Source: Streptomyces sp. Edi2
Lineage (GTDB): Bacteria; Actinomycetota; Actinomycetes; Streptomycetales; Streptomycetaceae
Length of the DNA: 64,000 nucleotides
Reading direction: 5' to 3'
Assembly (NCBI RefSeq): GCF_040253635.1
Contig: NZ_JBEJGX010000003.1
Coordinates: forward strand, 7,651,501 to 7,715,500
A model generated the notes under the pieces. That model did no database searches, was not told where the DNA came from, and worked only from the letters and a program-made list of their open reading frames with translations. Made by a program: the position numbers and the translations under genes. Of this stretch, positions 34,128 through 42,921 are shown piece by piece (the first letter of the stretch is position 1; each line of letters starts with the position of its first letter).

Positions 34128-35102
34128 TTATGCCTCCGGGGCCTCGAACTTGGATGTGCGGGTCATGCCGGCGGCCCGGCCCTTGCCGGCGACGACCAGC
34201 GCCATCTTCCGGCTCGCCTCGTCGATCATCTCGTCGCCGAGCATCGCGGAACCCTTGGCCCCGCCCGCCTCCGAGGTGTGCCACTCGTAGGCGTCCAGGA
34301 TCAGCTCGGCGTGGTCGTAGTCCTCCTGGGAGGGGGAGAACACCTCGTTGGCGGCCTCGACCTGGCCCGGGTGCAGCACCCACTTGCCGTCGAAGCCGAG
34401 GGCGGCGGCGCGGCCGGCGACCTCGCGATAGCCGTCAACATTCTTGATCTGAAGGTACGGGCCGTCGATCGCCTGCAGATCGTAGGTACGGGCCGCCATC
34501 AGAATGCGCATCAGAATGTAGTGATAGGCATCCGCCCCATAGCCGGGCGGCTGCTCGCCGACCACCAGGGACTTCATGTTGATGGAGGCCATGAAGTCGG
34601 CCGGGCCGAAGATGATGGTCTCCAGGCGCGGCGAGGCGCCGGCGATCTCGTCGACGTTCACCAGGCCCTTGGCGTTCTCGATCTGCGCCTCGATGCCGAT
34701 CCGGCCGGCCTCGAAGCCCATGGTCTTCTCGATCTGCGTCAGCAGCAGGTCCAGCGCCACGATCTGCTGGGCGTCCTGGACCTTCGGCAGCATGATGCAG
34801 TCGAGGTTCTGGCCGGCGCCCTCGACGACCGTGATGACGTCCCGGTACGTCCAGTGCGTCGTCCAGTCGTTGACCCGTACGACCCGGGTCTTGCCCGTCC
34901 AGTCGCCCTGGTTCAGTGCCTCGACGATGTGGTGGCGGGCGCCCTCCTTGGCGAGCGGCGCGCAGGCGTCCTCCAGGTCCAGGAAGACCTGGTCGGCCGG
35001 GAGGCCCTGGGCCTTCTCCAGAAAGCGCGGGTTGCTGCCGGGGACCGCGAGACAGGAGCGGCGCGGGCGCAGCCGGGACACCGGCGGTGCGGCCTGGGTC
35101 AT
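34128..35102 (-). CDS. HpcH/HpaI-type CoA-ester lyase, probable malyl/methylmalyl-CoA lyase
   Basis: A 324-residue CitE-like lyase. RSCLAVPGSNPRFLEKA and VFLDLEDACAPLAKEGAR bind CoA and metal; VRVNDW, IMLPKV, and GIEAQIENAKGLVNVDEI carry the conserved Arg and Glu ligands; IIFGPADFMASI follows. It should cleave beta-methylmalyl-CoA into glyoxylate and propionyl-CoA. The ATG overlaps the meaA stop (ATGA), so the genes are translationally coupled. Confidence 0.88.
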   Translation of the reverse strand: MTQAAPPVSRLRPRRSCLAVPGSNPRFLEKAQGLPADQVFLDLEDACAPLAKEGARHHIVEALNQGDWTGKTRVVRVNDWTTHWTYRDVITVVEGAGQNLDCIMLPKVQDAQQIVALDLLLTQIEKTMGFEAGRIGIEAQIENAKGLVNVDEIAGASPRLETIIFGPADFMASINMKSLVVGEQPPGYGADAYHYILMRILMAARTYDLQAIDGPYLQIKNVDGYREVAGRAAALGFDGKWVLHPGQVEAANEVFSPSQEDYDHAELILDAYEWHTSEAGGAKGSAMLGDEMIDEASRKMALVVAGKGRAAGMTRTSKFEAPEA

Positions 35103-37111
35103 GCGGGGACCTCCAGGGGGTCGAGCTGGTTCGCTTTCCGGATCTCGTCGACGATACGGCCGATGATCTCCGTAATACCGAAGTCCTTGGGGGTGAACAC
35201 GGCCGCCACTCCGGCTTCCCGGAGCGCTGCCGCATCGGCGGAGGGAATGATGCCGCCGACGATGACGGGCATGTCGTCGACGCCGGTGCGCCGCAGCCGG
35301 GCCAGGACGTCCGGGACCAGCTCGGCGTGCGAGCCCGAGAGGATCGAGAGGCCCACGCAGTGCACGTCCTCGGCGACCGCGGCCGAGACGATCTGCTCCG
35401 GGGTCAGCCGGATGCCCTGGTAGATCACCTCGAAGCCGGCGTCACGGGCCCGTACGGCGATCTGCTCGGCGCCGTTGCTGTGCCCGTCCAGGCCCGGCTT
35501 GCCGACCAGCAGCCGCAGCTTTCCGCTGCCGAGTTCGGCGGCGGTCTTGGCGACCTTCTCGCGGATCGCGGCGAGCGGGCTGCCCGCCTCGGCGGCGACC
35601 GCCAGGGGAGCGCTGGAGACGCCCGTGGGGGCCCGGAACTCGCCGAAGACGTCGCGCAGCGCCCAGGCCCATTCGCCGGTCGTCACCCCGGCGCGGGCGC
35701 ACTCCACGGTGGCCGCGAAGAGGTTGCCGTCACCGGCCGCGGTCTTCTTCAGGACCGACAGCGCCTCCTGGGCGCGCGTCTCGTCGCGGTTGTCCCGCCA
35801 GTCGTGCAGCGCCCGGACGACGCGTGCCTCGTTGGCCGGGTCGACGGTCATGATGGCGGTGTCGAGGTCCGCGGTGAGCGGGTTGGGCTCGGTGCCCTCG
35901 AAGCAGTTGACGCCGACGATCTTCTCCTCGCCGGCCTCGATCCGGGCCCGCCGTTCGGCGTGCGCGGTGACCAGCTGCGACTTGAGGTAGCCGGACTCCA
36001 CCGCGGCCATCGCGCCGCCCATCTCCTGGATCCGCTCGATCTCGGCGAGGCAGTCGGTGACCAGGGCGTCCACCTTGGCCTCGATGACATGCGAGCCGGC
36101 GAAGATGTCCTCGTATTCGAGGAGGTCGCTCTCGTGGGCGAGGACCTGCTGGATGCGCAGCGACCACTGCTGGTCCCAGGGCCGCGGCAGCCCCAGGGCC
36201 TCGTTCCAGGCCGGGAGCTGGACGGCCCGGGCGCGGGCGTCCTTGGAGAGCGTGACGGCCAGCATCTCCAGGACGATCCGCTGGACGTTGTTCTCCGGCT
36301 GCGCCTCGGTCAGGCCGAGCGAGTTGACCTGGACGCCGTAGCGGAACCGGCGCTGCTTCTCGTTCTCGATGCCGTAGCGCTCACGGGTGATCTTGTCCCA
36401 GATGCGGCCGAAGGCGCGCATCTTGCACATCTCCTCGACGAACCGGACACCGGCGTTCACGAAGAACGAGATACGGGCCACGACATCACCGAACTTCTCC
36501 GGCGGTACCTGCCCGGAGTCCCGCACTGCGTCCAGCACCGCGATCGCGGTGGACATCGCGTAGGCGATCTCCTGGACCGGCGTGGCGCCCGCCTCCTGCA
36601 GGTGGTAGCTGCAGATGTTGATCGGGTTCCACTTGGGGATGTGCGCCACCGTGTACGTGATCATGTCGGTGGTCAGCCGGAGCGAGGGCCCCGGCGGGAA
36701 GACGTGCGTCCCGCGCGAGAGGTACTCCTTGACGATGTCGTTCTGCGTCGTCCCCGACAGCTTGGAGATGTCGGCGCCCTGCTCCTCGGCGACCACCTCG
36801 TACAGCGCCAGCAGCCACATGGCCGTCGCGTTGATGGTCATCGAGGTGTTCATCTGGTCCAGGGGTATGTCCTGGAACAGCCGTCGCATGTCGCCGAGGT
36901 GGGACACCGGGACCCCGACCCGGCCGACCTCGCCGCGGGCGAGGATGTGGTCGGGGTCGTAACCGGTCTGCGTCGGGAGGTCGAACGCGACCGACAGGCC
37001 CGTCTGGCCCTTGGTGAGATTACGCCGGTACAGCTCGTTGGACGCCTCGGCGGTGGAGTGGCCGGCGTAGGTCCGCATCAGCCACGGACGATCCTTCTGA
37101 CGCTCAGTCAT
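35099..37111 (-). CDS. meaA: Ethylmalonyl-CoA mutase (MeaA-type, B12-dependent)
   Basis: A 670-residue adenosylcobalamin mutase. The N-terminal barrel has SVAFDLPTQTGYDPDH, MNTSMTINATAMWLLALY and TTQNDIVKEYLSRGTHVFPP. The C-terminal B12 domain has the DxHxxG motif at Asp542-His544-Gly547 (GLDGHSNG), with GLSILSGSH and VIVGGIIP. It rearranges ethylmalonyl-CoA to methylsuccinyl-CoA. Length and single-chain form match MeaA/Ecm rather than methylmalonyl-CoA mutase with its two subunits. It sits between ccr and the lyase gene. Confidence 0.93.
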   Translation of the reverse strand: MTERQKDRPWLMRTYAGHSTAEASNELYRRNLTKGQTGLSVAFDLPTQTGYDPDHILARGEVGRVGVPVSHLGDMRRLFQDIPLDQMNTSMTINATAMWLLALYEVVAEEQGADISKLSGTTQNDIVKEYLSRGTHVFPPGPSLRLTTDMITYTVAHIPKWNPINICSYHLQEAGATPVQEIAYAMSTAIAVLDAVRDSGQVPPEKFGDVVARISFFVNAGVRFVEEMCKMRAFGRIWDKITRERYGIENEKQRRFRYGVQVNSLGLTEAQPENNVQRIVLEMLAVTLSKDARARAVQLPAWNEALGLPRPWDQQWSLRIQQVLAHESDLLEYEDIFAGSHVIEAKVDALVTDCLAEIERIQEMGGAMAAVESGYLKSQLVTAHAERRARIEAGEEKIVGVNCFEGTEPNPLTADLDTAIMTVDPANEARVVRALHDWRDNRDETRAQEALSVLKKTAAGDGNLFAATVECARAGVTTGEWAWALRDVFGEFRAPTGVSSAPLAVAAEAGSPLAAIREKVAKTAAELGSGKLRLLVGKPGLDGHSNGAEQIAVRARDAGFEVIYQGIRLTPEQIVSAAVAEDVHCVGLSILSGSHAELVPDVLARLRRTGVDDMPVIVGGIIPSADAAALREAGVAAVFTPKDFGITEIIGRIVDEIRKANQLDPLEVPA

Positions 37112-37150
37112 ATCAGGCCCGTATCTTCGTGGTCCGGTGTCCGAGTTGCC

Positions 37151-38488
37151 TCAGACGTTCCGGAACCGGTTGATGGCGTCGAGGTGCTTGGCGCGCATTT
37201 CTTCGTCACGCACGCCCATCCCCTCCTCGGGGGCCAGTGCCAGCACGCCGACCTTGCCCTGGTGGAGGTTGCGGTGCACGTCGTACGCCGCCTGTCCGGT
37301 CTCCTCGAGGCTGTACGTCTTCGACAGCGTCGGGTGGATCTTGCCCTTGGCGATCAGGCGGTTGGCCTCCCACGCCTCGCGGTAGTTGGCGAAGTGCGAG
37401 CCGACGATCCGCTTCAGCGACATCCACAGGTAGCGGTTGTCGTACTGGTGGTTGTAGCCGGAGGTGGAGGCGCAGGTGACGATGGTGCCGCCCTTGCGGG
37501 TGACGTAGACGGACGCGCCGAAGGTCTCGCGGCCGGGGTGCTCGAAGACGATGTCCACGTCCTCGCCGCCGGTCAGCTCGCGGATGCGCTTGCCGAAGCG
37601 CTTCCACTCCTTGGGGTCCTGGTTGTGCTCGTCCTTCCAGAACTTGTAGCCCTCGGCGTTGCGGTCGATGATCGCCTCGGCGCCCATCTTCCGGCAGATC
37701 TCGGCCTTCTTGTCGCTGGAGACCACGCAGATCGGGTTGGCGCCGCCGGCCAGCGCGAACTGGGTCGCATACGAGCCGAGTCCGCCGCTGGCGCCCCAGA
37801 TCAGGACGTTGTCGCCCTGCTTCATGCCGGCGCCGTTCTGCGAGACGAGCTGGCGGTAGGCGGTCGAGTTGACCAGACCGGGCGACGCCGCCTCCTCCCA
37901 GCTCAGGTGCTTCGGCTTGGGCATCAGCTGGTTGGACTTGACCAGCGCGATCTCGGCGAGGCCGCCGAAGTTGGTCTCGAAGCCCCAGATCCGCTGCTCG
38001 GGGTCGAGCATCGTGTCGTTGTGGCCGTCGGAGGACTCCAGCTCGACGGACAGGCAGTGCGCCACGACCTCGTCGCCGGGGCCCCAGGCGTTGACGCCCG
38101 GCCCGGTGCGCAGGACCACGCCGGCCAGGTCGGAGCCGATCGCGTGGTAGGGGAGGTCGTGCCGCTTGGTGAGGGGGGAGAGCCTGCCGTAGCGCTCCAG
38201 GAACCCGAACGTCGACACCGGCTCGAAGATCGAGGTCCACACGGAGTTGTAGTTCACGGAGGAGGCCATCACGGCCACCAGCGCCTCGCCCGGGCCCAGC
38301 TCGGGCACCGGCACCTCGTCGACGTGCAGTGACTTGCGGGGGTCCTTCTCCTTGCTTTCGAGGCCGGCGAACATCTCGGCCTCGTCCTTGTGCACGGTCA
38401 CCGCGCGGTAGGACTCGGGGATGGTCAGGCCGGCGAAGTCGGCGCTGGTGGTGTCAGGCGCAAGGATTGCGTCCAGGATTTCGTTCAC
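37151..38488 (-). CDS. ccr: Crotonyl-CoA carboxylase/reductase
   Basis: A 445-residue MDR-family enzyme that reductively carboxylates crotonyl-CoA with NADPH and CO2 to ethylmalonyl-CoA. The NADPH-binding GASGGLGSYATQFALAGGA is present, and EHPGRETFGASV and IVGSHFANYREAWEAN are characteristic of Ccr. It commits acetate units to the ethylmalonyl-CoA pathway and supplies polyketide extender units. The GTG at 38488 is set by GGAGG 7 nt upstream; the frame is open further upstream, but that part looks non-coding. A candidate promoter 320 nt upstream implies a long leader. Confidence 0.95.
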   Translation of the reverse strand: MNEILDAILAPDTTSADFAGLTIPESYRAVTVHKDEAEMFAGLESKEKDPRKSLHVDEVPVPELGPGEALVAVMASSVNYNSVWTSIFEPVSTFGFLERYGRLSPLTKRHDLPYHAIGSDLAGVVLRTGPGVNAWGPGDEVVAHCLSVELESSDGHNDTMLDPEQRIWGFETNFGGLAEIALVKSNQLMPKPKHLSWEEAASPGLVNSTAYRQLVSQNGAGMKQGDNVLIWGASGGLGSYATQFALAGGANPICVVSSDKKAEICRKMGAEAIIDRNAEGYKFWKDEHNQDPKEWKRFGKRIRELTGGEDVDIVFEHPGRETFGASVYVTRKGGTIVTCASTSGYNHQYDNRYLWMSLKRIVGSHFANYREAWEANRLIAKGKIHPTLSKTYSLEETGQAAYDVHRNLHQGKVGVLALAPEEGMGVRDEEMRAKHLDAINRFRNV

Positions 38489-38806
38489 GGTGTGCCTCCG
38501 GCGGTTGGGGTCTCCCCTACTCGACCGGAGCGGAGAGTTTGGGGAACCGTGGGAAACGGCTTGAGGGAACGTCGGGGGTGGTGCGGAGGTGGTGCCGTCG
38601 GTTCGGCCGGGGTGGCGTCGCTTCCGTCGCCTCTGCGGGGGTCGCAGAGCCGTCGGCCGCGGTGCCTGGCAGCGCTGGGTGAGCGCGGTGCCCAGCAGCA
38701 GCTGGGAGGTGCCTGTGACGCAGGCATCCGGGCGGACAGCCACATAGGGCTGGTGGGACAGCCGGCGTGCGTGGGTTCGCAGCACGCCGGCCGCCCGGAC
38801 ACCCTC

Positions 38807-38835
38807 AACGTATGACACCGCGTGCCAGCCGACAA
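38807..38835 (-). promoter_or_regulatory. Candidate housekeeping promoter for ccr operon
   Basis: On the minus strand TTGTCG (38830-38835) and TACGTT (38807-38812) are separated by 17 nt, a good match to the vegetative sigma-factor pattern. The predicted start near 38800 leaves a leader of about 310 nt before the GTG of ccr. Confidence 0.45.
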
Positions 38836-38892
38836 GACACTGAGTGCCAAGAATTTCTCTCAGATGTCATCCGGGCGGCACGCATGAGCAAA

Positions 38893-38914
38893 AGAGGCCC
38901 GCTGGGGGGCCTCT
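38893..38914 (-). terminator. Intrinsic terminator of the TetR gene
   Basis: AGAGGCCC and GGGCCTCT form an 8-bp perfect stem with a 6-nt loop. On the minus strand it is followed by TTTTGC. It lies 125 nt past the TetR stop and upstream of the ccr promoter, separating the two units. Confidence 0.65.
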
Positions 38915-39039
38915 CGGTGACGCAAAGAAATGGGGGAAGTGCGCAGCGTGTACAGAGGTGGCGTTACGCCATCCGTGTCGCGGCCCGGTCCGCCCGGGGG
39001 CGCCGGGCCGCGTTCGTCTCCGGTTCGGCCGGAAGGCCG

Positions 39040-39843
39040 TTACGAGTGTTCTTTGATCGCCTTGCGGATGGTGCGCATGACCTCGTCCAGCGGGGCATCC
39101 GTGCGGGCCACCGCGACCAGCACCTCGCCCTCCCGCGAGACGGCCGCCGGGGGGTTCTCCCCGCTGCCGGTGCGGCCCGCGCCGATGCCGGCGCCGAAGG
39201 TCTCCCGGACGATCGCGAAGGCGTGGTCGAGCTGGGCCTCGACATCGCCCTGGGCGTCGGCCCGCAGCCAGCGCCGCAGTACATGGTTGTGCGCGGTGAC
39301 CACGGCGGACGCCGCGACCTCGGCGAGCAGCGGATCGTCGTCGCCCTCGCGGTGCGCGCCCTCGTCGAAGTGGCCCAGGAGATAGCGGGTGAACAGCCGC
39401 TCGTAGCGGGCCACCGAGGCGATCTCGGCCTCCCGCAGGGTGGGGACCTCGCGGGTCAGGCGGTAGCGGGCCACCGACACGGCCGGGGAGGCCGCGTACA
39501 TCCGCATGACCTCCTTGATGCCGCGGCAGACCGTGTCCAGCGGGTTCTCGTGCGGCGGAGCGGCGTCCAGGACGGCTTCCGCGCGGACGAGGGTGTCGTC
39601 GTGGTCGGGGAAGATCGCCTCTTCCTTGGAGCGGAAGTGGCGGAAGAAGGTCCGCCGGGCGACGCCCGCGGCGGCCGCGATCTCGTCGACCGTCGTCGCC
39701 TCGTAGCCCTTGGTCGCAAACAGCTCCATCGCCGCCGCCGACAATTCGCGCCGCATTTTGAGCCGTTGCGCGGCCGCCCGGCGGGTACCGGGAGTGACGT
39801 TGTCGGGGGTGTCGGAGGGGTGCGTACGAGCGGGCTGGGACAT
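39040..39843 (-). CDS. TetR-family regulator upstream of the ethylmalonyl-CoA genes
   Basis: A 267-residue regulator. The HTH is ATKGYEATTVDEIAAAAGVARRTFFRHFRSKEEA (TFFRHF recognition helix). The C-terminal domain is variable and ends in an unusual basic tail (DEVMRTIRKAIKEHS). It lies between the hydroxyacyl-CoA dehydrogenase gene and ccr, all on the minus strand, so control of either acyl-CoA unit is plausible. ATG 39843 (MSQPART) is chosen; ATG 39861 is an alternative. Confidence 0.88.
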   Translation of the reverse strand: MSQPARTHPSDTPDNVTPGTRRAAAQRLKMRRELSAAAMELFATKGYEATTVDEIAAAAGVARRTFFRHFRSKEEAIFPDHDDTLVRAEAVLDAAPPHENPLDTVCRGIKEVMRMYAASPAVSVARYRLTREVPTLREAEIASVARYERLFTRYLLGHFDEGAHREGDDDPLLAEVAASAVVTAHNHVLRRWLRADAQGDVEAQLDHAFAIVRETFGAGIGAGRTGSGENPPAAVSREGEVLVAVARTDAPLDEVMRTIRKAIKEHS

Positions 39844-39979
39844 GTGGGGACGGTACTGCATATTTACGCGGCCTGCGGCATGAGGTGCAGCCTGTGCCCC
39901 CGTGAGCGGGGGTGGACCGCCGTCCGGTTCCAGCAGTCCACCCCACCCTCCCCCGGCCGGGCCGGGGTGCCGCCACGCG

Positions 39980-41800
39980 TCAGCGCCGGGCGTACTCACG
40001 GAAGCCGCGGCCGGTCTTGCGGCCGAGGCAGCCCGCGGCGACGAGGTGCTCCAGCAGCGGCGACGGGGCCAGCCCCGGGTCGCGGAACTCGGCGTGCAGC
40101 ACCTTCTCGATGGCCAGGGACACGTCCAGGCCGACCACGTCGAGGAGTTCGAACGGGCCCATCGGGTACCCGCCGCCGAGCTTCATGGCGGCGTCGATGT
40201 CGTCCAGCGTCGCGTAGTGCTCCTCGACCATCTTGATCGCGTTGTTCAAGTACGGGAACAGCAGCGCGTTCACGATGAAACCGGCCCGGTCGCCGCAGTC
40301 CACCGGGTGCTTGCGGACCTTGGCGCAGACCGCCCGCACGGTGGCGTGGACATCGTCGGCCGTCAGGACCGTACGCACCACCTCCACCAGCTTCATGGCG
40401 GGCGCCGGGTTGAAGAAGTGCATCCCGATGACGTCCTCGGGGCGCGAGGTGGCGCGGGCGCAGGCCACGACCGGCAGCGAGGAGGTGGTGGTGGCCAGGA
40501 CGGCGCCCGGCTTGCAGACCTTGTCCAGGGTCTTGAACAGCTCCTGCTTGACCGCCAGGTCCTCGGCCACCGCTTCGACCGCGAGGTCCACGTCCGCGAA
40601 CGCGTCCAGCGACCCGGCCGGGGTGATCGCGGCCAGCGCGGTGTCCTGGGCCTCGGCGCTCATCCGGCCCTTGTCCACGGAGCGGCCCAGCGACTTGGCG
40701 ATCCTGGCCTTGGCCTTCTCGGCCTTCTCCAGGCTGCGGGCGGCCAGCACGACCTTGTAGCCCGCCTTGGCGAAGACCTCGGCGATACCGCTGGCCATCG
40801 TCCCGGAGCCGGCCACGCCGACACCGGTGACGGTCCGCCCGCCGGCGAGCTCGTCGGCGGCCGACGGGCTCTCCGCGTCCGGCACGACGGTGCTGCTGCC
40901 CGGGGCGTCGTACGTGTAGAAGCCGCGGCCCGCCTTGCGGCCGGTCAGCCCCGCCTCGGCGAGCTGGCCCAGGATCGGCGCGGGGGCGTGCAGCCGGTCC
41001 TGGGACTCGGCGTACATCGCCTCCAGGACCGTCCGCGCGGTGTCCACGCCGATCAGGTCCAGCAGCGCCAGCGGGCCCATGGGCAGGCCGCAGCCCAGCC
41101 GCATCGCGGCGTCGATGTCCTCGCGGGTGGCGTACCTGGACTCGTACATCGCCGCGGCCTGGTTCAGGTAGCCGAACAGCAGGCCGTCAGCGACGAAACC
41201 GGGGCGGTCACCCACCGCGATCGGGTCCTTGCCCAGGGCGTGCGCCAGCTCCGTGACGGCCGCGACCGCGGTCGGCGCGGTGAGCACGGAGGAGACCACC
41301 TCGACCAGCTTCATGGCCGGTGCGGGGTTGAAGAAGTGCACCCCGAGCACCCGCTCGGGGCGCTGCGAATCGGCGGCGAGCCGGGTCACGGACAGGGCGT
41401 TGGTGCCGGTGGCCAGGATGGTGTCCGGGCGGACGACGGCGTCGAGCCCGGCGAAGACCTGCCGCTTGAGCTCGTAGTCCTCGGGCACGACCTCGATGAC
41501 GAGATCGGCGTCCGCGGCGGCCTGCAGATCGGTGAAGGTGCGGAACCGGGCCAGGATGTCCTGCCGCTCCCGCTCGGTGATCCGCTCGCGCTGCACGGCG
41601 CGGGCGGTGGCGGCTTCGAGGGCGGTGACGGCGTGCCGGGCCGCGGCCTCGTCGGTATCGATACCGATGACCTCGCGGCCGGCCCGGGTCAGCACCTCGG
41701 CGATACCGGTACCCATGGTGCCCAGGCCGACGATCGCCACGGTGGAAAGGGACAGCGGGGAGGCTTCAGTTGAGAGATCTGGGGTGGACTGAGGGCCCAT
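39980..41800 (-). CDS. Duplicated 3-hydroxyacyl-CoA dehydrogenase (two HCDH modules)
   Basis: A 606-residue protein holding two complete 3-hydroxybutyryl-CoA-dehydrogenase modules. Each has a Rossmann motif (VAIVGLGTMGTGIAEV near residue 21; VGVAGSGTMASGIAEV near 325), the catalytic-region motif GVHFFNPAPAMKLVEVV or GMHFFNPAPAMKLVEVV, and a C-terminal helical domain (RPGFVADGLLFGYLNQA; RAGFIVNALLFPYLNNA). It reduces or oxidises acetoacetyl-CoA/3-hydroxybutyryl-CoA, which connects to crotonyl-CoA and thus to ccr. Both modules keep their key residues. ATG 41800 follows AGGAG. Confidence 0.9.
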   Translation of the reverse strand: MGPQSTPDLSTEASPLSLSTVAIVGLGTMGTGIAEVLTRAGREVIGIDTDEAAARHAVTALEAATARAVQRERITERERQDILARFRTFTDLQAAADADLVIEVVPEDYELKRQVFAGLDAVVRPDTILATGTNALSVTRLAADSQRPERVLGVHFFNPAPAMKLVEVVSSVLTAPTAVAAVTELAHALGKDPIAVGDRPGFVADGLLFGYLNQAAAMYESRYATREDIDAAMRLGCGLPMGPLALLDLIGVDTARTVLEAMYAESQDRLHAPAPILGQLAEAGLTGRKAGRGFYTYDAPGSSTVVPDAESPSAADELAGGRTVTGVGVAGSGTMASGIAEVFAKAGYKVVLAARSLEKAEKAKARIAKSLGRSVDKGRMSAEAQDTALAAITPAGSLDAFADVDLAVEAVAEDLAVKQELFKTLDKVCKPGAVLATTTSSLPVVACARATSRPEDVIGMHFFNPAPAMKLVEVVRTVLTADDVHATVRAVCAKVRKHPVDCGDRAGFIVNALLFPYLNNAIKMVEEHYATLDDIDAAMKLGGGYPMGPFELLDVVGLDVSLAIEKVLHAEFRDPGLAPSPLLEHLVAAGCLGRKTGRGFREYARR

Positions 41801-42186
41801 CGCGAGACTCCTGAGGGTGTTCCCCTGGCAACAGGGGAGAAGTGACGACTGAGGGGTAACCGCGCGGTGCGAGACCTGCACTGCGCAGCGGCAGAACGGC
41901 GGCGGTGAGCCGCGGGAGCCGCAGCGCTGCGGGAGCACCGGCGGTGCGGGAGGTACGGCGCGCCCTGTCCCGGGGCCCTGCCGTGTTCTCCGTATTGATG
42001 TCGTGCTGTGCCGAACCGACTTCACTCTGTGGCGGCTGCGTCACCAGGCCGCCCGAGCAGTGGTGCTGCTCGTTCCAGCAGGTTAACCGGTGAGTAACCA
42101 GAGCGCCAGGGGTAGCGAGGGTCATTAGGCTGTGGTGCAGACCACGTCGCGGGAACCGGGGCGGCCCGGCGGGAGGGGATCGGCAA
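41801..42186. other. Divergent promoter region with an inverted repeat
   Basis: A 386-bp divergent region between the hydroxyacyl-CoA dehydrogenase and HEAT-repeat genes. GGTTA-accggtgag-TAACC at 42081-42099 is an inverted repeat of the kind bound by TetR-type acyl-CoA regulators. No gene was recognised. Confidence 0.4.
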
Positions 42187-42921
42187 ATGGAAGAGGAATT
42201 CCACGAGTTGACGGACCGGGTGCGGGCCGAACTCCGCTCCCCGCAGGATCTGGTCGCCTACGAACGGCTGCTGGGGCTGGCCCGCAAGAACACCCCGGCC
42301 GGGCGGGAGGAACTGGCCCGGATGCTGGTCGCCGTCGAACGTCCGCTGTGGGCCAGGGAGATCGCTGCCTTCATCCTGGGCTGCGCCGGCGACAAGCGGG
42401 CCTTCGAGACGCTTGTCCTGCTGCTGAACTACCGCGACCCGGTGCGCTGTGCCACCGCCGCACACGCCCTGGCCCGCCTCGGCGACCCCCGTACCGCCCG
42501 CGCCGCCGCCGCACTCGCCACCAATCCGCTGCGCACCGCCTACGCCCTGCACCCGGTCCGGCTGCTCGCCGAACTCCGCGCACCGCAGTCCGTGCCCGCA
42601 CTGATCGCGACCCTGGAGCGGCTGCTCACCCCGCACAACCCCTACTGGCGGGTGGCGCTCGCCTGTGTCGAGGGCCTGGGTGCGCTGGGCGACCGCCGCG
42701 CGGTGCCCGCGCTCACCACAGCCGTCGCCCACCCCCGGCTGGCAGCCGCGGCGGCCGCCTCACTGGCGCGGCTGGGGGTACACGAGGACGTGCCGGAGCC
42801 GGCGGAGCCCGGGGCGGCGGGGGGCGGCGCGGGGGAGAGCGTGCCGCGTCAGGGCGCGGAGCGGGGGGAGGGGACCGGAGGCAGCGGCGGTTCCGGCCCG
42901 GACGTCAGCGAGCGCCGGTAG
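42187..42921 (+). CDS. HEAT-repeat protein
   Basis: A 244-residue all-helical protein with HEAT/PBS-lyase-like repeats: CAGDKRAFETLVLLLNYRDP, CATAAHALARLGDPRTARAAAALA, VRLLAELRAPQSVPALIATLERL, CVEGLGALGDRRAVPALTTAV. HEAT proteins are scaffolds; no catalytic residues seen. The ATG follows GGGAGGGG. The last 40 residues are Gly/Glu-rich and overlap, in antisense, the 3' end of the GNAT gene, so they may be disordered. Confidence 0.8.
   Translation: MEEEFHELTDRVRAELRSPQDLVAYERLLGLARKNTPAGREELARMLVAVERPLWAREIAAFILGCAGDKRAFETLVLLLNYRDPVRCATAAHALARLGDPRTARAAAALATNPLRTAYALHPVRLLAELRAPQSVPALIATLERLLTPHNPYWRVALACVEGLGALGDRRAVPALTTAVAHPRLAAAAAASLARLGVHEDVPEPAEPGAAGGGAGESVPRQGAERGEGTGGSGGSGPDVSERR

Larger units (their letters stand above)
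38489..39039. other. 551-bp leader/intergenic region upstream of ccr
   Basis: The region holds the candidate ccr promoter (38807-38835) and the terminator of the TetR gene (38893-38914). Between promoter and ccr are about 310 nt of leader. That stretch is open in the ccr frame but is Arg/Pro-rich with no family resemblance, so I regard it as untranslated. No other gene seen. Confidence 0.5.

Noticed and set aside
34916..38332. Plus-strand open frame of 1138 codons opposite the ethylmalonyl-CoA genes
   Set aside because: It lies antisense to meaA, ccr and the lyase gene, which are unmistakable. No family motif was seen in it.
38489..38818. N-terminal extension of ccr by 110 residues
   Set aside because: The frame is open, but the sequence is Arg/Pro-rich and unlike Ccr. 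GGAGG before GTG 38488 matches the known N-terminus.
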